Shown piece after piece: positions 11,453 to 22,135 of a DNA stretch of 64,000 nt (positions are counted from its first letter, which is position 1; each line of letters opens with the position of its first letter). The translations under genes were made by a program, and so were the position numbers. The notes under the pieces were generated by a model, which worked only from the letters and a program-made list of their open reading frames with translations, made no database searches and was not told where the DNA came from. The stretch is from Rhinopithecus roxellana (Eukaryota; Chordata; Mammalia; Primates; Cercopithecidae), in contig NC_044552.1 of the NCBI RefSeq assembly GCF_007565055.1, forward strand, positions 151,521,859 through 151,585,858, in the 5' to 3' direction.

Positions 11453-14400
11453 GATTCAATTTTCTTTTAATGCAGTCCTCTGGGATCAGGCTTTCTTGAC
11501 ATGGCTTTCTATGGATGGGTCTCAGGAATTCCAGACAGTCTGTGACTGATTTTATGTGGATGTGCATGTGTGTGTTTTTCCAGGAAGAAAATGCCAAGAT
11601 TTCATTAAATTCTCAAAGATGCCTGTCACCCCCAGAAAGCTGAGGTCTGTGGTGGGCATCCAGTGTCCCCTTTCTCTTGGCTGCAGAGAGCAGGGCGTCC
11701 AAGGGCCAATTCTGGGGCTGGCGGTGGAGTTCTTTCCTATTCCATCCTAGACCTGAGACAGGGTGCTTCCCAGGAGGAGGAACTGCCAGGCACAGCTGCT
11801 GCACGGGGGTGGACTTTGGTGGTGTGCTCTTTCGCCAAGTGAGCTGACTTTTAGATTAAGAGGGTAATAGGTTTCTCTAAGCCTGTTTCTATCAGACCCT
11901 TGGGAAATGTGAGCTTATGGATTGCTGGGGAGAGATGTAACCTCTTGTCTCCTGCTGGTCTAAGTAATTCACCATGTTCCGTGGGAAGGCCATGGGTTTC
12001 CTCTGAAGAGGCTTTCCAGTCTAGACTGGGGGCCGAGCGTGTACTGTGATTTGCCTCAGTCCCAGCTCTGTTCGCAACCCCAGCTGAGTTCAGTGATACA
12101 GTGAATTGCACATTGGACTATAAGCAAACCAGTCTGCTGCCGATTTACTACCCTCTGTTTTAAGCTAGTTCCCTGGGCAAACATTATTTTTCTTAGAAAC
12201 CTAGTACTGTGATGTCATTTGCCCATAGCTAATCTGTCCATGTCTACTTCTTACGTTAAATTAGAGCCTTGGGAAATTAATCACAATTCATCATCTTTTT
12301 CTTATTCTCCCTTTGGGTTTGCTGCTCACTGACGGCCGCTCTCACGTGGCCACTCATTTTTCCTTCTGGTTTTTTAGCGACTCAACATGAACCTCTGGGC
12401 TACTGTCTCCCTGTTAACCATGGGTGTGTAGGGACGTGTGGAAAGTGAATCACAAGGTTGAGTCGAAGTATGTGGTCTGTATGGGGGGACAGGCGGGGCT
12501 GCAGGCTCACGGCCAAGCACATGTCAAGGATTTGGACTTCTCAAATCCTGCTTAGGAAAGAACATCCGATTTACCACAATGGATGTGACTCATGGCCGAC
12601 TGAAGGGTGCTTTTGTGGATAGCAACAGGGTGTTCTGCAGAAGGGCAGGGAAGGCCTCTGTGTTTGTGATGTCTTCATGGTTTACCTCAGTGGCTCATCA
12701 TGCATTGTTTTTTAGCCATTAATCCATGTGACCCATTCTGGGAGCTGTTTTCAGTGTATTTGCAACTCTTTGGGCTAAGAAGCTCCTTTGGTTCACATTT
12801 GCACCTGCAACGATGTAATATAGGGTTTGTGCAAGTCACTGTGTCCGAGGGAAAATCCCTGTTGCCAACTCTGCTTTCTGTGATCCTGCCATGGGCACAG
12901 AACAGCGTGGGAGACAAGACCTTTGGCTTTGCATGGGCTGTCTGATCTCCAGCCAATCACCTGGCTTCCCTGGGCCTGTCAGGTACAGGAGTGCGACTGT
13001 CAGGGACTGGCTCAGAGCTCATCCCTGCACCTCTAGCAAGGGTGGCTCCTGGCTGAGAGGCTTCAGGGCCAGGAGTGGACAGAATTGCTTCCCTTAAGAG
13101 GCTTGGGGAGATTCCAGGCAAGGGTGGGGAGGTGTGAGAGATCCCTGGGCCTGTGCAAGACAGACTCCGTACCCAGTGTGGACTTCCAGGGACCATAGCT
13201 TTGCACAGAGCTTGGGAGAGCTCCACCTCCTGCACCTGTGCACAGCTCTGCTGCCTGGAAGCCTGAGCCTGGTGCTTCAGAATCATCTAGAGACAGAACC
13301 TCTGGTGACATGGTGGATGGGCAGACCTGTGGCACCAACAGTGAAGTTATCAAGGTGACCAAGGTGGCAGCCATCTGTCCCTCATTCAGACATGGCTGGC
13401 AGGACTCAGGTGTCCCTGCCTGATGCGCTGCCCACACCTGTGAGTGGGCACTTGGGAGATGCCAAGAAACTGCCTGGGATTTCCAGGCATGTTCTGGCAA
13501 GGACACTGATGTAGGCTCTTCCCCATGTGGTACAATCATGAAAAGGAACATGGCCTCCCCTGCAGTAGCAGCCTGCGCCTGACCAAGGCCATCATGTCCC
13601 AGGAGGCAAGGAGTAGGTCTGTTCCCCTTTTGCACACCCTAGGATGTTCCCTGCTGTCACACACCTCAGACTGAACTTTGAAGATTCATTCCTACATTTT
13701 CGTCTAGGTTTCTGGGACATTCTTTCCATTTTTTATTTCTATCCCAAGTTCCTTGTGTCTCTTCTCCTGAAAAGTGGTTATCAGAACCACATGACAGTTG
13801 TCCACGAGGATGGGAAGATGCTTTTTGTTTTGTTAGAAATGTCCTCCTGTGATGTCGCTGCCTGGCAGTGCTGGCTGCAGTAGCTCCCAGGCGTGGTGTC
13901 TCCTGAAATGGCCAGCGGTGACCTCTGCATCCATGTGGAATCCCGAGTGCTAGCTGATAGCTCGGTCACACTGTCTTCCATGCCATCGGCTGTCCCATTG
14001 GCCCACACAGGCCCCAGTTCCAGGCTCTGTCCAGTATCAAGCTGAGCCCCACTGGCCCGACAGCTAGCTCACTGGCCCCAGGTGTCCATGGCCGAGTCAG
14101 GTCCACACTGGGACTGGCTGAGTCTGCCACAGGATCTCGGCACCACTGAAGAGTGTGGGGTTGACTGCAGGTGAGGTGGTCAGTGCTCGGACTGGACCGC
14201 ATGGTTCTTGTGGGGACAGCTGTTCCCTAGCGTGGATAGCACGGCAGTCAGAGGCAGCCAGGGCCCGAGCCGGCCACACAGGCAAAGCCTGCAGCCAGGT
14301 GCCAAGGAAGGCGGACCCCCGCATCCCAGCACAGGCTTTGGATCCCAGGGTCTGATGAGCTCAGTCAGTTCCGAGGGAAGCTGGAGAAATGGCTGAAACA

Positions 14401-17199
14401 CATCGTGGAAGAGCAAGCTCAGGGCTTTGTTAAAGCCAGCCCCCACTGCCCCGCTGTCAGGACCATCTCAGCTTAAACAACAGGCCCCTCTCCAGTTTGA
14501 GTTTAATGGTTTGGAATTGTGGTGACTTAAATCACTTGGGATGGGGAAGAGTTGGGGAGCCTCTGGTTGCATAGCAGGGGCTGAGCACTGGCCCCAGCCT
14601 GCTCTTTTCTCCCAGAAATGTCAAGTCAGACTCAACAGGCAGATACAGGAGTGACTTTCAGCCCGGCCATCTCCACTTTGCCAAGTGGCTCTTGGTGTCT
14701 GCCTTATTCCCTCCTGGCTGTAGCCTCTGAATGGGGAACCGTGTGAAAGCCTCATAATGGTAATTAAAATGATGGTTTTAAAACACTTTCATGGCCCACA
14801 GAGGACGGCTCAGACATATAAGGGATCATATGTCCTAAAGCTCCTGCCCGCTCCCTGAAGCACAGGGCACTTGAAATGGGATCTGGCCACTGAGGATGCT
14901 TCCTGAGGACTCCCGGAAAGGTGATGCTGCTGCAGGAACATGCTCCAGCCCTCGACCTTGATCCGTAGCTCGGGAGGACGTGCAAGGACTTTCCCCCATA
15001 GAAAGTTTCCAGGTTTTCTAGACTGTGTCATTTGTGTATTTGGAAAACGGCCGTTTTTACAGTATCTGAATGAGAGCTCCTACAACAGAAATACTCAAAA
15101 AGCTTCGCATTAAGGAGCAGTTGCAAGATAAATGCCTAGAAGAGGCCCCTAGAAAAGGGAAATTCAGACTGAAATCTGTCAACTCTCATTGTCACTTCCT
15201 CCAGAAACTCTAACGCTGGAGATGAGAAAGAGAAGAAGAAAGGGGAGGCGTGGGGTGGACGGGGAATGTCTTCAGGGTAATTTGGAAGAGCGGAACAGAA
15301 GCTGCTTGTGAGTGGCAGGCCCTCTGTGGTACAGAATGTTTAGGCTGAGGGGGAATCTGCTCCACAGACTGGTGGGGAAACAGAGGTCCCTCCAGTGTCC
15401 GACTGAGACCGGGAACCCCGGAAACAGGTGGGCCGAGGCTGGAACTACCAATTAGGCAGAAATGGCAAGGATTTGACACGTGCGACATTATGGGCACCCT
15501 TGATCGAATGATGCGGGTGACAGGCTTGGACGCAGTGAAGACACCTGGAGGAGGAAAGAGCCATGAAAACTCAGCCTCATTGCTTCACAAAATGGATTTT
15601 GCATTTTCCCGGGAAATGTTCATAGGCCACTTCTCTAAGTAAATGCATTCCTGAGGAAACACAGAGCCTGGGACGCAGTTTATTATCCACAGTGGGTTGT
15701 CCAGTATTTGTGCAAACTGTTCCTACTCAGTGAGGAAGGAACCCCAGTGCTGAAACATTGGCGGCGCTGACATCCGACATCTGCCATTGCTTCATGCTGA
15801 GACACGGAGTAATCATCTCGTCTTTCCCGCCACATCCAGCTGCGTGTTGAAAGCCTGTAATTTACAAATAGGTAAAGCTCGTTTGTAAATGGATGGCAAA
15901 CCTGAGAAACGTTTTTTTTCATGCAAACAATATTATAAGCACTGATACAGATATGAAAATCATATACATCTTATAAACAATACCCTAAAGGTCCAGCCCA
16001 TAAAAGCTGAGCCACTTATCAATTGCTGAAATATTTAAATTGGCTGAAATATTTTCTTCATGAAATCCATCAATGTCTTTAACCAGATACCTTGCCCACG
16101 AGATCTGCCTGGGTTGGGAGGTCTTGGTCCCCTCTGGCTGGAGTTGGGGGCTCCCCTGTGTGGAGGGGAGAGGGCGGGTGAGGGTGAGTCTGGTGACTGG
16201 TCAGCTGCTCAGGTGGAGTGGGGGCAGGCACAGCACTCAGGAGGCCGAGGCTGGGCATCTGGGGGAGCCGCAGTCCCTGGGGTTTGGGGGGTCGTCTGTC
16301 ACCAGGAGGAAGGAAGAGGCAGCTCTGTGCAGGAAGAGGGATCCCACTGCTGGCGGCGAGCCCAGGAGACTGGGAGGAAAAGCTGGGAACAGATGAGCTG
16401 CGGAAAAGAAGGACAGAGGCTGATTCTGAGTGGGCGCCCCTCTCCTCCAAGTGCTTCCTGTTGGGGCCCTCTCCTAGCTCCACCCCATCCCACCAGAGGA
16501 TCCCTTCTCCATCTTCCTTCTCCAGAAACACAGATGTGGGGGTGTCTCCGCTGCCCCGGAAAAGCCACCAGGACCCCTTGTTGCCTCCAGAATAAACTTC
16601 ATCCACCCCCACCCTCCAGTCATTTCCGGCTGGATCTCTTCCACACACTGGGAGGGCCTCCGAGGACTAAAAGCTAGAAGAGCTTCTGTTTCCCGCACTC
16701 AAGACCCTCTGGACTCCTGTTATAACTTGGATGTTACCTTTTGCGCTGCTCCTCGGTCTGGCTCAGCCGCCTTCTCAGTCCGTCCCGCCTGGGCGCCCGT
16801 CCTTGTACCCCTGCTTCTGCCCCAGTCGTCCTGCCCACACATCCCAGGCCCCCTGCACCCCCAACTGCTGGAAGTCCAAGTGGCCTTTAGGGCTCAACTC
16901 AGATACCCTGACTGCAAAGCCTCCAGCCCCCATCGTGGCTACACTGTCCCATCTACCGCCTCAGCATCTTGGATTAATGTGGTGCGTCCCACCCGGAGAC
17001 CTCCAGCGCCTGGGATAAACCTCTCCCAAGGGTCTTTCTTGGAGTGTTGAAAGGTTATGTGTAACGGGTTTGTCTTTCCCGCCAGGTTGAGCCTGAGGCA
17101 GAGAAAGGGTCATACTTTGACATACCCAAGGCTTAGCAGCAGCCGGGCTCTTAGTAGGTGATTAGGACCAGTTTGGGAATGAATTTTATTGTGCTTGGC
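11453..17199. other. Long intronic stretch without recognised genes
   Basis: Mostly unique sequence. It includes several GC-rich patches (about 13000-14450 and 16100-17050) with overlapping chance frames on both strands. The 16720-17060 part resembles L2 weakly. A G-quadruplex motif at 16165-16184 is listed separately. No CpG island was evident by eye. Confidence 0.5.
16165..16184 (+). other. Canonical G-quadruplex motif
   Basis: Four G-runs of 4, 3, 3 and 3 separated by loops of 3, 1 and 3 bases fit the G3+N1-7 rule in 20 bases. It lies on the sense (transcribed RNA) strand of the RPS6KA2 intron, inside a G-rich 250-bp patch. Folding and function are not shown. Confidence 0.8.
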
Positions 17200-17300
17200 C
17201 GTCTACCTATTTAGTTTATTCCTTTATCACCAGAGTCTGAACTCCTTGAGGGCAGGGATTGAAAATTTTCATGTTTCTCTCAACAGAGAGGAGCCAGAGA
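17200..17300 (+). repeat. L2 LINE 3'-end relic
   Basis: The stretch tttattcctttatcaccag followed by tctgaactccttgagggcaggg is the hallmark L2 3' tail (compare the consensus ctccatgagggcagggac). Possibly continuous with weaker L2-like sequence from about 16720. Confidence 0.6.
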
Positions 17301-17439
17301 TAGTTGTTACATTCATTGATTCTATATGTGCTTTGTATATATGCACATAGAAATGCATACTTAGAGACTTGTATGTATACATAGGTGATACTAACAATAA
17401 TATAAATAGTAGGTAGTGTCTGATCACCAACACTGGTTA

Positions 17440-17580
17440 ATGCCATCTCTGCATTAATTCCGTGAGGTAGGTACTGTGATCACCCCATTTTACAGAGGCT
17501 CAGGAGACTAAGCAGCTCTCCCAGAGATGCAACGTGAGTAAGTGGTGCTGCTTGGAGTGTGCCTCTCAGATGCTGGATTT
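17440..17580 (-). repeat. MIR SINE relic
   Basis: Contains gtgaggtaggtactgtgatc and ccccattttacagaggctcag, the reverse complement of the MIR core (cctcagtttcctcatctgtaaaatgggg). A relic of an ancient tRNA-derived SINE. Confidence 0.75.
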
Positions 17581-17734
17581 TGCTTTGAAATTTATTGGCC
17601 TCAAGCTACCCGTCCTGTATCCTGTAGGAAGTCTAATTCCTTCTCTAAGGACTCTGAAAATATCTAGGGCTTATAGTTTCAGGTGACTGTGTACCTCCCT
17701 CCCCAGATCTCTAAACATGAGCCAGTAATGCCTC

Positions 17735-17828
17735 CCTCTCCGCTTGCTTTGAAGATTGAATGACATAATGTTTGCAAAATGCTTTGCCCAGTGCCTGACA
17801 TATGCGTGCTCAGTACGCCCTCACTTTT
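17735..17828 (+). repeat. MIR SINE 3' relic
   Basis: The phrases gattgaatgacataatg, gcaaaatgctttgcccagtg and cctgacatatgcgtgctcagta follow the MIR 3' half (gattaaatgagttaat, aagcgcttagaacagtgcc, ggcacatagtaagcgctcaata). Confidence 0.75.
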
Positions 17829-17941
17829 ATGACCTTGGCTCCTGGTGGCCACTTTCTCCTCCCTCATGCTGTTTGGTATGAAAGCCAGTTGCTTCTCTAT
17901 GATTGCTCCAGAGCCTCCCTCTCAAAAATCTGTGTGTAAAC

Positions 17942-18021
17942 CAGGCTTGTCCAACCCGCAGCCCGTTGTCTTCTTCTTCTTCCAATGTGGCCCAGGAAAG
18001 CCAAAAGATTGGACACCTCTG
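17942..18021. mobile_element. 80-bp internally deleted hAT (MER30-like) DNA transposon
   Basis: Begins caggcttgtccaac and ends gattggacacctctg. These ends form imperfect terminal inverted repeats (11 of the first 13 bases). The element is flanked by a perfect 8-bp duplication, gtgtaaac at 17934-17941 and 18022-18029, the size hAT transposases make. The interior keeps the ttcttcttccaatgtggccc end portion of MER30-like elements but lacks most of the about 230-bp consensus that I recall. It has no coding capacity. Confidence 0.85.
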
Positions 18022-18029
18022 GTGTAAAC

Positions 18030-19902
18030 AACTTTTCCAAGGCTTTGGGGCAGGGTACGTGTCAACTGTGACTACAACTTGAAAGCAAGAATCAAGCAAC
18101 CTAGTTCCTAACAGCCCTTCAGCCGTCCTGCCTGCTGGAAACTCTCACAGGTCAGCACTGACCCAGGACTCCCCGCACAGGGTCCAGCAGATGAGAGTCG
18201 AGGGTGATTCCCAGAGTGGGCTCAGCAGTGGGCAGGGGGTGGCACTAGGGGCACAGAGCAACAGTCAATGATGAACCAAGCTCAAAAGATGTTCTGCTTT
18301 ATAGGAGGGAGGGGACCCATTGGCGGGGAATGAGCAGGTCTGGGAACGGGGACAGGCTGAAGACTGGTGCAGGGGGGGAAGGAGCAAGACCAAGTGTTCA
18401 GGGTATTGGGGACAAGGTAGGGACCTTGAGCCGGGCACAGGGTCTCATCCTCCAAGGATGGAGGGAAGGTCTTGAAATGGGTGGAGATGACAAGACATTT
18501 GCAGGTCAGGGATCATACCCTCCGGCCTTCCAGGGTCACTTGAATGAGGTGTGTAGGCTCCAGGGGGAGTGTGTGTGCACAAGTGCACCCAGGAAACACA
18601 CCTCCAGCTTGGAGGAAGGTCGTTTACATGATTGTTCTTGCTACTGGAAACAGGAGCCTTGAATTTTTTTGTTTTAATGGTGGATAAGTTGAACCCTTTC
18701 CTCTGATCAATAGCTACAAAAGGCTTGCTTTATTTAGTGGGGGTGTGGATTACCAATGCACATATGAGTGAATGGGATTAGTCTCAGGGAAAAAAAAAGA
18801 AAAAAGAAAACACCATGTTGGGCTAAGAAATATGCCCCAAAAGGACCACGGAATGAGCCACTTGCATGAGAATAAGTGACCATTGATAGCATTTCTTTTG
18901 GTGTATGCTTGGGGAAGGGTTAGGAAAGAATAAAAAAATAAAGTAAGAGTGTTGTAAGAGTGGTGCAGATTCAGGGGTAGGAAGCCAGTCCTCCTGCTCA
19001 CTTGGGCACGTTGCACCTGCATCCTCTCGCTGAGGCCGCCTCCTTCACCTGCCGGCACCTGCCCTCCCTCCACTTCCTCCAAGCAGGGCCTTGGAGGTTT
19101 GAGACCACCTCATTTCTCTTTTTTCTGCTGTGATTTCCCTGTCACAATGGGTGTGTGTTTTGTGATTTTCCTTCCTCAGAAGCCCCCTAAGCATATTAAG
19201 ACCCTGGTCTCCTCTGAATTCTGATCACGTACGTATCTTAAGCAAAATGTATGGAATGCATCATTGTTCTTTATGCTGCATTCTGGCACAGTGCTTGAGA
19301 ACATTCACTGTCAGGAAAACAATTGCAAGCCTATCATTGGAGTGATAATTTATCTTCTTGTCTGCCTTCATTGTGTTTGGCTATTATTTATTGTATTGTA
19401 AGGTACTTGTTAAGACCTTAAAAGAAATACGAAGACTAGTTGTTCTTTGCAATAAAAATCAGCATTTCATGTAAGCGCATTGAAATATGTGCTCGGAATC
19501 TCAGGAACTGGGCCCATTGGTAGTAGAACCCTTTCCCCACAGAACACAGAGGGCCAGAAATGCATACCAAGCTTATTCGTTGGTGGCTTCTTTCCATGAC
19601 CTATGGGCAGTAGGTGTGGTCTGGTGTGTCTGCTGTGTCTGGTACTATCCTAACAGTGTGTGTTCTAACTGAAATGCCCACTAGACTCACATCTCAGTCT
19701 AAATCATGCTGATTTTGATGTCATAGTGCTAGTGTCAGGGAAGGTCATGCTGTTTGCATCATTGTAAGTTCACATGTATATGTTTTCCTGGTTTCTTCTC
19801 AAATACCATTAGAGGAAAGTTGCTGAGAGTTCTTGTAAAAATGTGAATCTTTAGCTGTGGCATAGATTTTTCTCTTTTTGGTAATATTTTAAGAGGCTTC
19901 TT
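18030..19902. other. Intronic sequence with no recognised feature
   Basis: Unique-looking; an A-rich tract lies at 18790-18808. One chance frame of 110 codons (18330-18662) has no recognisable similarity. Confidence 0.5.
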
Positions 19903-20140
19903 GATATTTGCCTGGGGATAACTTGACTTTCTTGTAATATATCTCTATTATTTCCTTAAGTTGCCTAGACTTTTCTGTACATCTAATATATGGTATAATG
20001 TGTTATTAAAACTTTTTTTTTTAATAACACAGACACAAAAACACAAAAGCTGATTTTTCTCTCATTCAACAAAATGACAGTGAAACTCTAAGGCCAGACC
20101 ATATTACTCAATTCGAATTCTGGATAGGGAAGAGTTTAGG
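19903..20140 (+). repeat. First copy of an unassigned direct duplication
   Basis: About 235 bp starting gatatttgcctggggataac, repeated in the same orientation at 21911-22135. The two share a perfect 31-bp run (20030-20060 and 22033-22063) centred on acacaaaaacacaaaagctg, and the order of features agrees throughout: the gactttcttgt and attatttcc phrases, the oligo-T, then ggccagacc. By eye they are roughly 80 percent identical. I cannot assign them to a repeat family. Confidence 0.75.
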
Positions 20141-21138
20141 AGGCCATGCTTATCGTTTTTACTCATACAAGTTACTGAAACTTACTCACCAGTCCATTGG
20201 GGATGTCTTTGGACATATGACACAGTGATTTACAGCATGGTGGTTATTAACTAATCCTTAATAAGAGAAGCATTCATCACTTAGCACGGTGGTTTCCGCC
20301 TCATTCAGCTTGGCTCTGATGTGATGATTTTGGCATTCAGGAAGTGTTGGAAGGTTTCCGTGTTTGGCTGGTGCACATTTGAAGCATGAGGCAATGCTGA
20401 CAAAATTCATATGTCATGCGTTCCTACCCATGTATTTTCTCCTGAGTTACATGCTTCTAGCACTGTGCGTTAAGAAAATGCAGAACTCTTTTCCTCTACT
20501 GAATCCCTTCCCACACTGTCCACTATAGAATGATACAGTAGTTCCAGTGTGTCATATTCCAGGTCCAAAGCCTCCTTCTTAACCCAGATCTAATCCTCAT
20601 GAAGAGATAGAGCATAAAAAGTTTATGAACATCAGGATCCCACATGCCTTTATCTTAAATGGCAAAAGAAATTATATGTTCCTAGCTCAACCAACTCAAA
20701 AGCACAACCCTACTCCCCAAATACACAAAAACTCTGAAACTCCAGTATAATGTATCAAGAATTTCTGCCTCACATAAAGCACTTGAAACACTAAATGTTT
20801 CCTCAAGACTGAATTTACCTTCATGGCAAGGATGTCAGAGCTTGTGTGTCATCATGGGGTCATGTGTCCAGCCAGCACTTGTGATGCTTCGTGACTGTAG
20901 ACTTTCTCCACGGTGTGGGCTTTATTAGGCCTCTCGGATCCCTCACTGCTTCTCAGGGTTTGCCACTTTCCTGGAGAACCTTTTCCGTTAACATCATGGG
21001 GCCACCAACAGTGATGTAGCACATTTACCACCCCACACAAGGTCGCCATCCTGTTGGAGAATGGCTGAGACGCCGCTTGCCTCTTACCCCTGTCCCAGCC
21101 CAGCTGTGAGTGTTGCCCTGGGCACACACTGCTTGGAG
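20141..21138. other. Intronic sequence with no recognised feature
   Basis: Unique-looking sequence between the first duplication copy and an MLT2-type LTR. A short antisense chance frame (20852-21154) overlaps its end. Confidence 0.5.
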
Positions 21139-21760
21139 TGCAGGTTAATGTCATGTGTCAACTTGGCCACGCATGCACAGATACTTAGTTAACCCTTATT
21201 CTGGGTATGTCTGTGAGGGTGTTTGTGGATGGGTTTAACATTTGTGTCCCTGGACTGAGTGAGGCAGGTGCCCCCTAGATATGGGTGGGCCTCCTCCACC
21301 AGCCAAAGTCTGAACAGAGCAAAGGGGCTGGCCCTGCCCCAAGGAAGAGGGACTCCTCCTGCCTGATGGCTTGAGCTGCGATACTGGTGTTTTCCTGCCT
21401 TTGGACTTGAACTAAAACATCAGTTCTTCCTGGGTCTCTAGCTTGCTAACTGCAGATCTTTGGACTCATCAGCTTCTATATGTGTGGGGGCTGATTCATT
21501 CTCTCTCTCTCTCTGTCTCTCTCTCCATACATAGGTATACTACACACATACACATCTTTATATATACCTACATATATATACATACAACCCTATATATATA
21601 CACACATATGCATCTATACACACATACATACACACCTATATATACACATACATATATATACACACACACACCCCTGCATATACATATACACCTCTATACA
21701 CACACACATGCACACATATCACCTACTGGTTTTGTTTTTCTGAAGAACCCTGACATATAC
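21139..21760 (+). mobile_element. Solitary MLT2-type (ERVL) LTR
   Basis: Opens tgcaggttaatgtcatgtg and continues tcaacttgg, then tgtctgtgagggtgtttgtgg, the proline-rich-like cctcctgcctgatggc segment, and closes ttctgaagaaccctgac. These are landmarks of MLT2, the LTR of ERVL elements. Flanks tggag (21134-21138) and tggtg (21761-21765) could be a decayed 5-bp duplication. The usual short pyrimidine/TA tract near the 3' end has expanded into a long microsatellite (21500-21715). No internal ERVL sequence is attached. Confidence 0.75.
21500..21715. repeat. Compound (TC)n - (TA/CA)n microsatellite
   Basis: About 215 bp of tctctctc passing into interrupted ataca/cacata/tatata alternations. It sits inside the MLT2-type LTR where that family normally has a short tatata tract. 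Likely length-polymorphic. Confidence 0.9.
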
Positions 21761-21910
21761 TGGTGTAACAGGCTTTCTATTTGGATGGTGAACTAGGGCT
21801 AAAATGTTTTGCAAGTTGTTATGGAAAGTATAAGGATAGTGAGGGGTCACAGAGTGAGGAAAGTCTGTATATAGAGACAAGAAGGATTTCAGGTTTCATT
21901 TTGAACTCCG

Positions 21911-22135
21911 GATATTTGCCTGGGAATAACGACTTTCTTGTCATTTATCTGTATTATTTCCATAAGCTGCCTGGACTTTTCCATATATATCTATTATACG
22001 GTATCATACTTTATTAAAACAATTTTTAATAACAGACACAAAAACACAAAAGCTGATTTTTCTGTCTTTTGCAAAGGTGGCAGAGAAACCAAGGCCAGAC
22101 CCTATCACTTAATTAGGATTATGGGAAAGGAATAT
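21911..22135 (+). repeat. Second copy of an unassigned direct duplication
   Basis: Partner of 19903-20140, same strand, beginning gatatttgcctgggaataac and ending near atgggaaagg. The copy differs by small indels (gcaaaggtgg for caacaaaatgac) and substitutions. Confidence 0.75.

Noticed and set aside
16060..16677. A 205-codon open frame on + with competing frames on both strands
   Set aside because: GC-rich intronic DNA gives long chance frames in several phases at once. The peptide shows no domain and there is no coding-like splice context.
21443..21796. A 117-codon frame rich in Tyr, Thr, His and Ile
   Set aside because: It is a direct translation of the dinucleotide microsatellite inside the MLT2-type LTR.
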